A stretch of 64,000 nt of DNA from positions 1,550,001-1,614,000 of the forward strand of contig NZ_VFMU01000001.1 in assembly GCF_006715225.1 (NCBI RefSeq), written 5' to 3'. Below the pieces are notes generated by a model. The model was not told the DNA's origin, did no database searches, and saw nothing but the letters and a program-made list of their open reading frames with translations. The first letter of the stretch is position 1. The number at the start of each line of letters is the position of its first letter. This DNA comes from Arthrobacter sp. SLBN-112. GTDB lineage: Bacteria; Actinomycetota; Actinomycetes; Actinomycetales; Micrococcaceae. The translations under genes were made by a program, and so were the position numbers. This document shows positions 54,185-62,328 of the stretch, in pieces.

Positions 54185-55792
54185 GTGACTCGACGACGAG
54201 GAATGTCCCTCGCGGGGCAGTACCTTCTGCTGCAGTTGCTCATTGTCCTGGCTGTCCTGGTGGGCGTCGTGGCCATCTCCCTGGCCCAGTCCGCTGCGGC
54301 CTTTGAACGGATCGAAGGCAGGCGTGCCCTGTCCGCCGCGGAAGCACTGGGCGGCAATCCGATTGTGCGCGAGCTCCTCCCGGAGGCTGAGCCGCGGGGC
54401 GGTGCCGTGCTTCCGGCGGTGGCGGAATCTGTGCGGATCGTGTCCGGCTCATCCCGGGTGGCGCTGGCCAAACTGGACCGCGTAGTGGTGGCGTCCTCTG
54501 ACCCCAGCCTGCTGGGTGAGCCGCTGGAGCTCGGACCCAGCAGGGTGATGGAAGGCAGGGCCTGGACCGGAGTGGTGGGCGGAACACCTGCGCCGCTCCT
54601 GTCCGCGCACGTTCCGGTGCTGGATGACGCCGGCAGGATGATCGGCATCGCCTCCATCAGCCGCAACTACCCCACCGTGCTCGAGCGGCTGGGCGACGCC
54701 GTCCCCAACCTCCTCACCTACCTGGGTGTTGCGAGCGTCCTGGGCATCGCTGGTTCCCTGTTGCTGTCACGGCGGGTCAAGCGGCAGACCCTGGGCATGG
54801 AACCGAGCGAGATCACCAGCCTGGTGGAAAACCGCGAAGCCATGCTGCACGGCCTCAAGGAGGGCGTGGTGGCGCTGGACCTGAACGAGCGGATCACGGT
54901 GGCAAACCACAGCGCCCGCACCCTGCTGGGCCTCCCGCCCGACTGCGTGGGCAAGCGCGTGGCGGGCCTCGCCGTCGAACCCGCCCTCAAGGAAGTCCTC
55001 ACCCGTGACCAGCCCGGGCCGGACCAGCTGGTGCTGGTGGGGGACCGGCTGGTGGTGATGAACCGGGTGCCCATCCAGTCCCGGGGCAAGGTGATTGGTT
55101 CGGTGACCACCCTTCGGGACCGTACGGAACTCTCGGAACTGGAGCAGGAACTGGGCACCACCCGCACCGCCACGGACACCCTCCGGGCCCAGGCACATGA
55201 GTTCGCCAACCAGTTGCACGTCATTTCCGGCCTGATCCAGATCGGCGAGTACGATTCCGTGGTCCAGTTCGTCAACGGTGCCACCGTGGACCGGACCCGG
55301 CTCAACGACGAAGTGACCGGCCGGATCAAGGATCCCGCGCTCGCTGCCCTGCTGATTGCCAAGTCGAGCCTCGCCACCGAACGCGGCGTTGCCCTGCAAC
55401 TGGACCCCGATTCCGCCCTGGACAAGGTGGATGACGAGCTGTCCAGGGACCTCACCACGGTAGTGGGGAACCTGGTGGACAACGCGTTCGACGCCGTCAC
55501 CGGGCTTCCGCAGGCAGCGGTCACGGTGAAGGTGGAGGGCCGAGCCGGGGAAGACGTTGTGGTGGCAGTGCGGGACAACGGCCCCGGCGTTCCCGGCGTT
55601 CCCGGCGGCTCCACGGACTACATCTTCCGCCAGGGCTTCACCACCAAGGAACCCGGACCGGCCGGCAGCCGCGGCTTTGGGCTGGCGCTGTCCCGCGTGG
55701 TCTGCCGCCGCAGTGGCGGGAACCTTACGGTGGCGAACGATAATGGGGCTGTCTTTACCGCCGTGCTGAAACAAGGGAGTACCCAGCCATGA
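54185..55792 (+). CDS. Sensor histidine kinase, CitA/DcuS (TctE-context) type
   Basis: This 535-residue kinase has an N-terminal membrane helix (about 11-32: YLLLQLLIVLAVLVGVVAIS), an extracytoplasmic PASTA-free sensor of about 135 residues, and a second helix (LLTYLGVASVLGIAGSLLLS). A cytoplasmic PAS domain follows, then a DcuS-type H-box RAQAHEFANQLHVISGLIQI with His338. The ATPase has NLVDNAFDAV, VRDNGPGVP and GSRGFGLALSR. It senses C4/C6 carboxylates in this family. A GTG at 54185 with AGGAAG six bases upstream is preferred. It is divergent from tctC and overlaps the response regulator gene (ATGA). Confidence 0.88.
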   Translation: MTRRRGMSLAGQYLLLQLLIVLAVLVGVVAISLAQSAAAFERIEGRRALSAAEALGGNPIVRELLPEAEPRGGAVLPAVAESVRIVSGSSRVALAKLDRVVVASSDPSLLGEPLELGPSRVMEGRAWTGVVGGTPAPLLSAHVPVLDDAGRMIGIASISRNYPTVLERLGDAVPNLLTYLGVASVLGIAGSLLLSRRVKRQTLGMEPSEITSLVENREAMLHGLKEGVVALDLNERITVANHSARTLLGLPPDCVGKRVAGLAVEPALKEVLTRDQPGPDQLVLVGDRLVVMNRVPIQSRGKVIGSVTTLRDRTELSELEQELGTTRTATDTLRAQAHEFANQLHVISGLIQIGEYDSVVQFVNGATVDRTRLNDEVTGRIKDPALAALLIAKSSLATERGVALQLDPDSALDKVDDELSRDLTTVVGNLVDNAFDAVTGLPQAAVTVKVEGRAGEDVVVAVRDNGPGVPGVPGGSTDYIFRQGFTTKEPGPAGSRGFGLALSRVVCRRSGGNLTVANDNGAVFTAVLKQGSTQP

Positions 55793-56457
55793 TCAAGGTC
55801 CTGATCGTCGATGACGATTTCATGGTGGCCAAGGTGCACGCCGGCTTTATCCAGCGCACGCCCGGATTCACGGTGGTGGGTGCCGCTCACACCGGGGCCC
55901 AGGCGGTGGCCGAAACGGAACGGCTGAAGCCGGACCTGGTGCTGCTGGACATCCACCTGCCGGATATCAACGGCCTTGACCTGATGCAGCGGCTGCGGGC
56001 AGTGGCCCCGGAACTGGACGTGCTGGTGATCAGTGCCGCACGGGAGGTGGAAACCGTGCGGAAGGCGCTGCGGGGCGGCATTGTCCACTACCTGATCAAG
56101 CCTTTTTCGCAGACGGACCTGCAGGAACGGCTGGAGCACTACCGCAGCGCCTACCAGGGCCTGGATTCCGCCAAGGACGTGGCAGAGCAATCGGACGTCA
56201 ACCGGGTGTTCGGCCTTGACCGCAGCGAACGTCCACTCCCCAAGGGCTGCAGCATTGAGACGCTGAGGCTGGTGGAGGCTGCGGTCAACGCCGCCGCCGG
56301 TGACGTCTCAGCCGCCGAAGTAGCCCAGGAGCTGGGCACCTCCCGCGTCAGCGCCCGCCGTTACCTGGAGTACCTGCATGACGAGGGCACGTTGGAGGTG
56401 CGGCTCAAGTACGGCGTGGGACGGCCCGAACGGCGGTACGTCCTGAAGGGAGCCTGA
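55789..56457 (+). CDS. Response regulator, CitB/DcuR type
   Basis: This 222-residue protein has an N-terminal receiver (1-120) with acidic residues Asp8-Asp9 in IKVLIVDDDFMVAKVHAGF and the phosphorylated Asp54 in LVLLDIHLPDINGLDLMQRL, with KPF at about 101. Its C-terminal DNA-binding domain (about 165-222) has AAEVAQELGTSRVSARRYLE and the EVRLKYGVGRPERRYVL end. It overlaps the kinase gene by four bases and should activate tctCBA. It converges on hutG. Confidence 0.92.
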   Translation: MIKVLIVDDDFMVAKVHAGFIQRTPGFTVVGAAHTGAQAVAETERLKPDLVLLDIHLPDINGLDLMQRLRAVAPELDVLVISAAREVETVRKALRGGIVHYLIKPFSQTDLQERLEHYRSAYQGLDSAKDVAEQSDVNRVFGLDRSERPLPKGCSIETLRLVEAAVNAAAGDVSAAEVAQELGTSRVSARRYLEYLHDEGTLEVRLKYGVGRPERRYVLKGA

Positions 56458-56476
56458 GGGCAGGCAGCGGCATTCT

Positions 56477-57451
56477 TCAACGCAGCAGGGTGTTGATCAG
56501 CCGCGCAGCGGTTTTGGCGGTCCGGCCATCTACATCGAACGCAGGGTTCAGCTCCGCCACGTCCAGGTGCAGGAGCTTCCCGCTCAGCGCCACCTGCCGG
56601 CAGACCGCCGAAATGACGGGCAGCGGCACGCCGTAGGCTGCGGGTGCGCTCACCCCGGGCGCCACCGCGGCGGGCAACACGTCGAGGTCAATGGTCAGGT
56701 ACAGCACGTCGATGTCCGCCAGGAACGCGGCCACGAAGTCCCGGACCCGGTCCGCGTCGCAGTCCTCGTCCAGCAGGTACCGCACGCCCAGCCTGTCCGC
56801 GGTGTCGAACAGGACCCGGGTGTTGTTCGGCTCCGAGATTCCGACGACGGCGTAGCGGAATTCGCGCCCGGCGTCGGCTTCGGCTTGGGCCATCTGCAGG
56901 AACGGAGTGCCCGAACTGGGCACGGGCTCGTCGCGGAGATCGAAGTGGGCGTCAAGGTTCAGGACACCAAGGCGCTGCCCGTCCCGGACTGCCGGTGATG
57001 CGCTGACGCCAAGGTAGCTCGCGTAGGCGGTTTCATGTCCGCCGCCCAGGACAACGCTCTGGTGGCCGGCATCGAGCAGGCCTGCCACCGCCAGGCCAAG
57101 CCGTTCCTGCCCGGCTTCCAGGTCCTCCCCGGCTACCGCGACGTCGCCGATGTCAGTTACCGGACGGTCCAGGTGGAAAGCCAGCGGGCCCAGCGCCTTC
57201 CGCAGGGCAGCGGGGGCGGCGGACGCGCCGGTGCGGCCCTTGTTCCGGCGTACCCCCTCGTCGCTGGCGAAGCCCAGCAGGGCCACAGGCTTGACGCCTT
57301 CCGCCCCACCGGCCGCGCCCGCGGCTCCCGCCGTGGCGTTGCCGGACTGGTTCACAGCCTGCCACCATCGGCGGTGGCCGGGGCCGTCGCCGTCGAACCT
57401 TCCTGTCCAGGGCTGGGGCGGGACGTCGACGGCGGGGAGCTGGAGGGACAT
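56477..57451 (-). CDS. hutG: Formimidoylglutamase
   Basis: This 324-residue arginase-fold enzyme has the metal-binding motifs VVLGGGHETAYA, LNLDAHFDLRDE (DAHFD) and LTIDLDVLPAAVAPGVSAPA (DLDV). All expected Asp and His ligands are in place. N-formimidoyl-L-glutamate gives L-glutamate and formamide, the last step of the common hut pathway. It is 8 kb from hutH, after unrelated transport genes, and on the opposite strand. The upstream region has the GGATACCGGACA element shared with hutR, which keeps it in the probable HutR regulon. Confidence 0.92.
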   Translation of the reverse strand: MSLQLPAVDVPPQPWTGRFDGDGPGHRRWWQAVNQSGNATAGAAGAAGGAEGVKPVALLGFASDEGVRRNKGRTGASAAPAALRKALGPLAFHLDRPVTDIGDVAVAGEDLEAGQERLGLAVAGLLDAGHQSVVLGGGHETAYASYLGVSASPAVRDGQRLGVLNLDAHFDLRDEPVPSSGTPFLQMAQAEADAGREFRYAVVGISEPNNTRVLFDTADRLGVRYLLDEDCDADRVRDFVAAFLADIDVLYLTIDLDVLPAAVAPGVSAPAAYGVPLPVISAVCRQVALSGKLLHLDVAELNPAFDVDGRTAKTAARLINTLLR

Positions 57452-57505
57452 GCCTCAAGCTCACCGCATGCGGGGCACGAAAACCAGCAACGCCGCCGTC
57501 GTCCT

Positions 57506-57521
57506 GTCCGGTATCCAAGAA
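57506..57521. promoter_or_regulatory. Candidate HutR operator upstream of hutG
   Basis: Read on the minus strand: TTCTTG-GATA-CCGGAC, the 6-4-6 layout with a perfect right half and four of six left positions. GGATACCGGACA is identical to the site before hutR. It is about 55 bases upstream of the hutG ATG. Confidence 0.45.
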
Positions 57522-57640
57522 CCCGTGCGCCGGGGACATGCCTGTTTCAGGGGTTATGGTGAGAGCAGTCCGCCCATCGAAGCGTGGCGTGTCCGCTGCC
57601 GGATCCACGCCACCATTCCAGGCTGGAGAGCCTTTTCCCC

Positions 57641-58945
57641 ATGTTCGAAGCCCCAGACATCCTCTTTGCCGCAGCCGGCCTGGCCGTCCTCATCGCCGCC
57701 GTCCTGCCCAAGCTCCTGCGCGATATGCCCTTGTCCATGCCCATGGTCTTCCTGGGCGCCGGGATGGGAGCGTTCGCGCTGATTCCCTCGCTGCCGGACC
57801 CTGACCCGGTGGAACACGGCGACTTTGTCATGCACCTCGCCGAAATCTGCGTGATCATCTCGCTGATGGGTGCTGGGCTGGCCCTCGACCGCCCGGTGGG
57901 ACGCAAGCGTTGGTCCACCACGTGGCGGCTCCTGGGGATAGCCATGCCGCTGTGCATCCTGGCCCTGACCCTGCTGGGCATGTGGTTCCTGGGCCTGGGT
58001 CTCGGCGCGGCGCTGCTGGTGGCCGCCAGCCTTGCCCCCACGGACCCTGTCCTGGCGTCCGAGGTCCAGGTGGGAGAACCCGCGGACCAGGACGAGCACA
58101 CTGACAAGGAAGATGAAGTCCGCTTCGGCCTCACCTCCGAGGCCGGGCTCAATGACGGCCTGGCGTTCCCGTTCGTGTACCTGGCCATTGCCATCAGCAT
58201 CGCCGGGGCAAATCCGGCTGCATGGTTTGGCGAATGGTTCGGGATGGACGTGCTGTGGCGGCTGGCCATCGGGCTGCTGGCGGGCTTCCTCACCGGCAAG
58301 CTGCTCGCCAGGGTATTCTTCTCCGCCCGGGCGGAGAGCCTCAGGTTGTCCAACCATTCCGAAGGTTTCGTGGCCCTGGCGGCGACGTTCCTGGCCTACG
58401 GACTGACGGAGATGGTGCAGGGGTACGGGTTCATTGCGGTGTTTGTCTGTGCCGTGACCATACGGGCCGCTGAGCGCACCCATGGCTACCACAGGGTGCT
58501 GCACTCCTATGTGGAGCAGCTGGAACGGCTCCTGACCGTGGTGATCCTGGTCCTGCTCGGCGGCGCCATCGCCCGCGGATTGCTCGCCGGGATCGGGCTG
58601 GTGGAAGTGCTGGTGGCGCTGGCCTTCCTGCTGGTGGTCAGGCCGCTGGCCGGCTGGCTTGGCCTGCTGGGCGGCAAGACCGGTCCGCGGGAACGCGTGG
58701 CGCTCTCATTTTTCGGCATCCGCGGAATCGGGTCGTTGTATTACCTGGCCTATGCGTTGGGCGAAGACAGTTTCGCGGATCAGGGCCGGTGGCTCTGGTC
58801 CTTCATTGGGCTGGTGGTGGCGCTGTCCATCGTGATCCATGGCGCCACCACCTCGCCGCTGATGAACCGGCTGGACCGGCTGCGCCAAAGGAAGGCCCTG
58901 GCGGTGTCCGGCGACGAAGGGCTCGCGCCCAATACACCTGTGTAA
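57641..58945 (+). CDS. Cation:proton antiporter, NhaP/CPA1 type
   Basis: This 434-residue antiporter has about 12 membrane segments. CPA1-like features are AAGLAVLIAAVLPKLLRDMP, LLVAASLAPTDPVLASEVQV (the APTDPVLAS ion-binding motif), EAGLNDGLAFPFVYLAIAIS (the second ND motif) and SFFGIRGIGSLYYLAYALG. It exchanges Na+ or K+ for protons. The ATG at 57641 has GGAGAG at a distance of 12, and the frame opens upstream without homology. It is followed immediately by a hairpin and is divergent from hutG. Confidence 0.9.
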   Translation: MFEAPDILFAAAGLAVLIAAVLPKLLRDMPLSMPMVFLGAGMGAFALIPSLPDPDPVEHGDFVMHLAEICVIISLMGAGLALDRPVGRKRWSTTWRLLGIAMPLCILALTLLGMWFLGLGLGAALLVAASLAPTDPVLASEVQVGEPADQDEHTDKEDEVRFGLTSEAGLNDGLAFPFVYLAIAISIAGANPAAWFGEWFGMDVLWRLAIGLLAGFLTGKLLARVFFSARAESLRLSNHSEGFVALAATFLAYGLTEMVQGYGFIAVFVCAVTIRAAERTHGYHRVLHSYVEQLERLLTVVILVLLGGAIARGLLAGIGLVEVLVALAFLLVVRPLAGWLGLLGGKTGPRERVALSFFGIRGIGSLYYLAYALGEDSFADQGRWLWSFIGLVVALSIVIHGATTSPLMNRLDRLRQRKALAVSGDEGLAPNTPV

Positions 58946-58948
58946 ACA

Positions 58949-58984
58949 ACAGGGCTGGCGCGGCGTCTGCCGCACCAGCCCTGT
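58949..58984. terminator. Hairpin between the antiporter and the NCS2 permease
   Basis: ACAGGGCTGGCGCGGC pairs with GCCGCACCAGCCCTGT (one mismatch) around GTCT, between convergent genes. There is no T-run, but the stem is long. Confidence 0.6.
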
Positions 58985-58996
58985 GCCCGTACCTTG

Positions 58997-60436
58997 TTAC
59001 ATGCCCAGGGCGGCTTCGATGGGGCCGATGGCGAAGAACAACGCGAACGCCGCTGCCACGGCCCACATCAGCGGGTGGATGTCCTTGACCCTGCCCTGGA
59101 CGGTGCGGATCAGCACGTAGGCGATGAACCCTGCACCCAGGCCGTTGGCGATGGAGTAGGTGAACGGCATCAGGGTGAACGTCAGGAACGCCGGGATGGC
59201 GATGCCCCAGTCCTGCCAGTCGATCTTGCCCACCTGGGACACCATCATGAAGCCCACCACCACCAGGGCCGGGGCCACGGCCTCGAAGGGCACCAGGTTG
59301 ATCAGCGGGGTGAAGAACATGGCCACCAGGAACAGCAGACCGGTAACGATCGAGGCGACGCCGGTGCGGGCACCTTCGCCAATGCCGGCGCCGGCTTCCA
59401 CGTAGATCTGGTTGGAGGAGACGGAAGCACCGCCACCGATGATGGCACCGAGCGCGTCCACCTGGAGCACGCGGTCGACGTCGGGAATGTTGCCGTGCTC
59501 GTCCACCGTGCCGGCTTCGTTGGCCAGGCCCACCATGGTGCCCATGGCGTCGAAGAAGATGCTGAGCAGGATCACGAAGGCCAGCAGCGTTGCGGCCACG
59601 AAGCCGAGGTGCCCGAAGGCGCCGAAGGGGTTGGCCTTGCCGATCAGTGAGAGGTCAGGGGCGGCCCAGCCGGAGAATGCCGGTGCCACCAGGGACCAGC
59701 CCTGGGGGTTGAAGTTCTTGCCGTCGAAGCTGGGCCCGATGTGCAGGGTCATCTCAAGGATCACGGACAGCACGGTGGAGGTGATGATGCCGATCAGGAT
59801 GGCGCCCTTGACCTTGCGCACCACCAGGGCGATGGTCAGGATCAGGCCGAAAACGAAAACGGCCGTCGGCCAGCCCAGCAGCTTGCCTTCAAAGCCCAGC
59901 CCGACGGGTACCGTGGTGCCCGCAACGTCAGGGATGCGCCGCACGAACCCGGCGTTGACCAGACCGATCAGGGCAATGAACAGGCCGATGCCCACCACGA
60001 TCGCCGTCTTGAGGCCGTCCGGCACCGCCCTGAAGACGGCGGTGCGGAAACCGGTCAGGACCAGGATCAGCATGGTGACGCCGGAGAGGACCACCAGGCC
60101 CATCATGTCCGGCCAGGTGAGGCCCGGGTTTGTGGCCACGGTGACGGCCACGAAGGCATTCACGCCCAGGCCGGTGGCCAAGGCAAAGGGGTGCCGGCCC
60201 CAGGCGCCCATGAGAATGGTCAGGATGCCCGCCACCAACGCGGTGACGGCGGCCACCGCGGTGAAGCCCAGCGTGGTGCCGTTCGAGTCCGGACCGGACA
60301 GGATCAGTGGGTTCAGCACCACGATGTAGCTCATGGCGAAGAACGTGGCGAACCCGCCCCGGATCTCACGGGAAAGGTTGGAACCGCGCTCGGTGACCCT
60401 GAAATACCGGTCCAGGGCAGAGCCTTGCTTAAGCAT
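58997..60436 (-). CDS. NCS2 family purine permease (AzgA type)
   Basis: This 479-residue permease has about 14 membrane segments and the AzgA-like NCS2 start (ALDRYFRVTERGSNLSREIR, GGFATFFAMSYIVVLNPLIL). GLGVNAFVAVTVATNPGLTW holds the conserved motif, and SVSSNQIYVEAGAGIGEGAR the second half-helix region. Members take up adenine, guanine or hypoxanthine with protons. It lies alone on the minus strand, convergent with the antiporter gene and divergent from the copC-like gene, with no purine enzyme beside it. Confidence 0.9.
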   Translation of the reverse strand: MLKQGSALDRYFRVTERGSNLSREIRGGFATFFAMSYIVVLNPLILSGPDSNGTTLGFTAVAAVTALVAGILTILMGAWGRHPFALATGLGVNAFVAVTVATNPGLTWPDMMGLVVLSGVTMLILVLTGFRTAVFRAVPDGLKTAIVVGIGLFIALIGLVNAGFVRRIPDVAGTTVPVGLGFEGKLLGWPTAVFVFGLILTIALVVRKVKGAILIGIITSTVLSVILEMTLHIGPSFDGKNFNPQGWSLVAPAFSGWAAPDLSLIGKANPFGAFGHLGFVAATLLAFVILLSIFFDAMGTMVGLANEAGTVDEHGNIPDVDRVLQVDALGAIIGGGASVSSNQIYVEAGAGIGEGARTGVASIVTGLLFLVAMFFTPLINLVPFEAVAPALVVVGFMMVSQVGKIDWQDWGIAIPAFLTFTLMPFTYSIANGLGAGFIAYVLIRTVQGRVKDIHPLMWAVAAAFALFFAIGPIEAALGM

Positions 60437-60547
60437 TAGTCCTCCGGGGAAGTGTGTGGGAATACCTGCATCCTAAGGGTGCGGCAGGGAGTGGGCCCGC
60501 AAATGCGCCTAGTCTGTAAGGAAGCCAACACCAGGAGCAGCCCCAAC

Positions 60548-61207
60548 ATGCGCCAAGTCCGCCGCCCGTTGCATCGCCTTGTGCCCGGTTTCCTTGTCCT
60601 TGCCCTGGTCCTCGCGGCCGCACTGTTGGGCCTTGCCGGGCCGGCCTCCGCCCATGATGCCGCGGAGTCCACCAGTCCCGCCCACGGTGCTGCACTGGCG
60701 GCCCCGCCCGCCGAGGTCTCCGTGACCTTCAGCAACAAGCCGCTGGGCATCGGCTCATCATTCTCTGTCAAGGACGCCGGCGGCACCGAATGGGCGGACG
60801 GGTCCGCGCAGATTCTGGACAACGTGGCAACGCAAAAGCTGCGGCCGGGCGCCCCCGCAGGGAAGTACACCGTGGCATGGCGCGTGGTCGGCTCGGACTC
60901 ACACCCCATCGAGGGCACGTTCACCTTCACCGCAGGGTCAGGCGCCGCCGCGCCGGCAGCGTCCGGAACGTCCGCAGCGGGAAGCCCGACGGCGGCGGGC
61001 GCGGTTCCAGGAATGGGAACGGCACAGCCCGGGGTAACGGAGGAACCATCCGGGCCCGCCAATACCGGCGAGCCCTTCCAGTGGAGCATTGTGCTTTTTG
61101 CAGTCGTCGCCGTTGGGCTGCTGGTGGCCCTCGGCGTGATGGCCCGGCGCCGGCTCACCGGTGACGCAGGGGATGGCGGGAATACCGCCGAGGACAGCCG
61201 GGGGTAG
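60548..61207 (+). CDS. CopC/YobA-like copper-resistance domain protein, membrane-anchored
   Basis: The 219-residue product has a signal peptide (LVPGFLVLALVLAAALLGLA) with the cleavage motif ASA ahead of His36. It then has a CopC domain: HDAAESTSPAHGAALAAPPA, VSVTFSNKPLGIGSSFSVKD, GKYTVAWRVVGSDSHPIEGT. After cleavage His1 and the SDSHPI histidine are the usual copper ligands. A Gly/Ala-rich linker leads to a C-terminal membrane helix (SIVLFAVVAVGLLVALGVMA). The N-terminal 32 residues of the longer open frame are not used. No copper pump or CopD gene is adjacent. Confidence 0.88.
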   Translation: MRQVRRPLHRLVPGFLVLALVLAAALLGLAGPASAHDAAESTSPAHGAALAAPPAEVSVTFSNKPLGIGSSFSVKDAGGTEWADGSAQILDNVATQKLRPGAPAGKYTVAWRVVGSDSHPIEGTFTFTAGSGAAAPAASGTSAAGSPTAAGAVPGMGTAQPGVTEEPSGPANTGEPFQWSIVLFAVVAVGLLVALGVMARRRLTGDAGDGGNTAEDSRG

Positions 61208-61262
61208 CCCCGGACGGCGGGTCCGGACGGGTCCAGCCTGGCGGCGGGCACCGGGAAGGCCG

Positions 61263-61913
61263 TCAGCAGGTCAGCACCGCAAAGCTTCCCGTTGCCGGGA
61301 AGGCGCCGCCGGATGAAGGGCCGCTGTCCGGATTGACCTTGGCGGAGATGGCCTGGCCAACCGTCTTGGCCTGGCGCAGGACCTCCTTGGGGGACGGCGT
61401 AATCAGCTCGCCCACACCCACCAGGTAGATGCCGATGGCACGCATGGCCGCTGCCACGTTCCGGCCAACGGCAATCCCGAAGTCACTGAGCATGCGCCGC
61501 AGCTGGCTGTGGGCGCACCTGGTCAGGACGATGTGGTTGGCCACCAGGATGCCGGTGGGAGTGTGCACCTGCCACTGCGGAGCGGAGTCATGGGCGGGGC
61601 CTTCCAGCATGGTCAGCTGGACCGCCCGGGTGGTGTTCCGCACATCCACGCTGTGGCTTGCCGCGTAATTGCGCAGGTGGCGCAGAATCTCGTTGCGCTC
61701 CCGGAGCGTGTCGCTGTCCGCCGCATCGCAGCGCTGCAGTGAGGAGGTGTTAGCGGGCTGGCCGGCGCCGAGGATGTCCAGTCCGTCCACCACGATGGAG
61801 TCCACGCCGTGGCGGCGCAGCTCTGCTGCCACGGCCAGACCGGACAGGCCGGTGCCAATGATCACAGTGGTGGTCTGTTCGGTCCCGGCATCCCCGGGCA
61901 TGCTTGACACCAC
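61263..61913 (-). CDS. FAD/NAD(P)-binding oxidoreductase-like protein
   Basis: From the GTG at 61913, which has a strong AAGGAGG seven bases ahead, the product has 216 residues and starts TTTVIIGTGLSGLAVAAELR (GxGxxG dinucleotide motif) and VDSIVVDGLDILGA (second strand). It is short for a monooxygenase or dehydrogenase of this fold (typically over 350). The C-terminal part keeps only one more glycine-rich segment, so the enzyme may be truncated or a stand-alone binding domain. The upstream 415 bases hold no gene. It converges on the copC-like gene. Confidence 0.72.
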   Translation of the reverse strand: MVSSMPGDAGTEQTTTVIIGTGLSGLAVAAELRRHGVDSIVVDGLDILGAGQPANTSSLQRCDAADSDTLRERNEILRHLRNYAASHSVDVRNTTRAVQLTMLEGPAHDSAPQWQVHTPTGILVANHIVLTRCAHSQLRRMLSDFGIAVGRNVAAAMRAIGIYLVGVGELITPSPKEVLRQAKTVGQAISAKVNPDSGPSSGGAFPATGSFAVLTC

Positions 61914-62328
61914 AGTTTCCCTCCTTCGAAGCTTTCGGCAGGTGCCGGCGTCCTCGCCGGCCCGCGTCCCGATACCCCCAAGTACGGCCGCAGCGCATGG
62001 CCGGGACAGTCCGCGCAGAAAATTGCAGTTGGCGTCCCGGACCAACAATGTCCTGAAGACTACAGAACAAATGCAGCCGTGGATAGCCCAATGAAGAAAA
62101 CATCCCCAATGACGTGAAGGCGCTTTCCGAACCGCGCGGGAGGGCCTGTGGATAACCCCGCCTTACCGCCCCTGAACAGGCTTGCTAAGCCTTGGGGGAC
62201 GGAGAATAGTGGGGAACGGGAACGGCCCTTTTCCTGCCCGCGCCGTTGGGCATCGGGGTGCGCGGGGAGCGGTCCGTTTTCTGGCAGAATAGCCGCAACA
62301 TCAGGCGTATCGCGAGGAGGCGGCCCCC
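61914..62328. other. 415-bp gene-free stretch with one DnaA-box-like 9-mer
   Basis: No convincing gene or RNA is seen. A TGTGGATAA (the reverse complement of TTATCCACA) lies at 62147-62155. The last 60 bases carry the promoter region and GAGGAGG ribosome site of the next gene. Nothing else is recognised. Confidence 0.5.
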
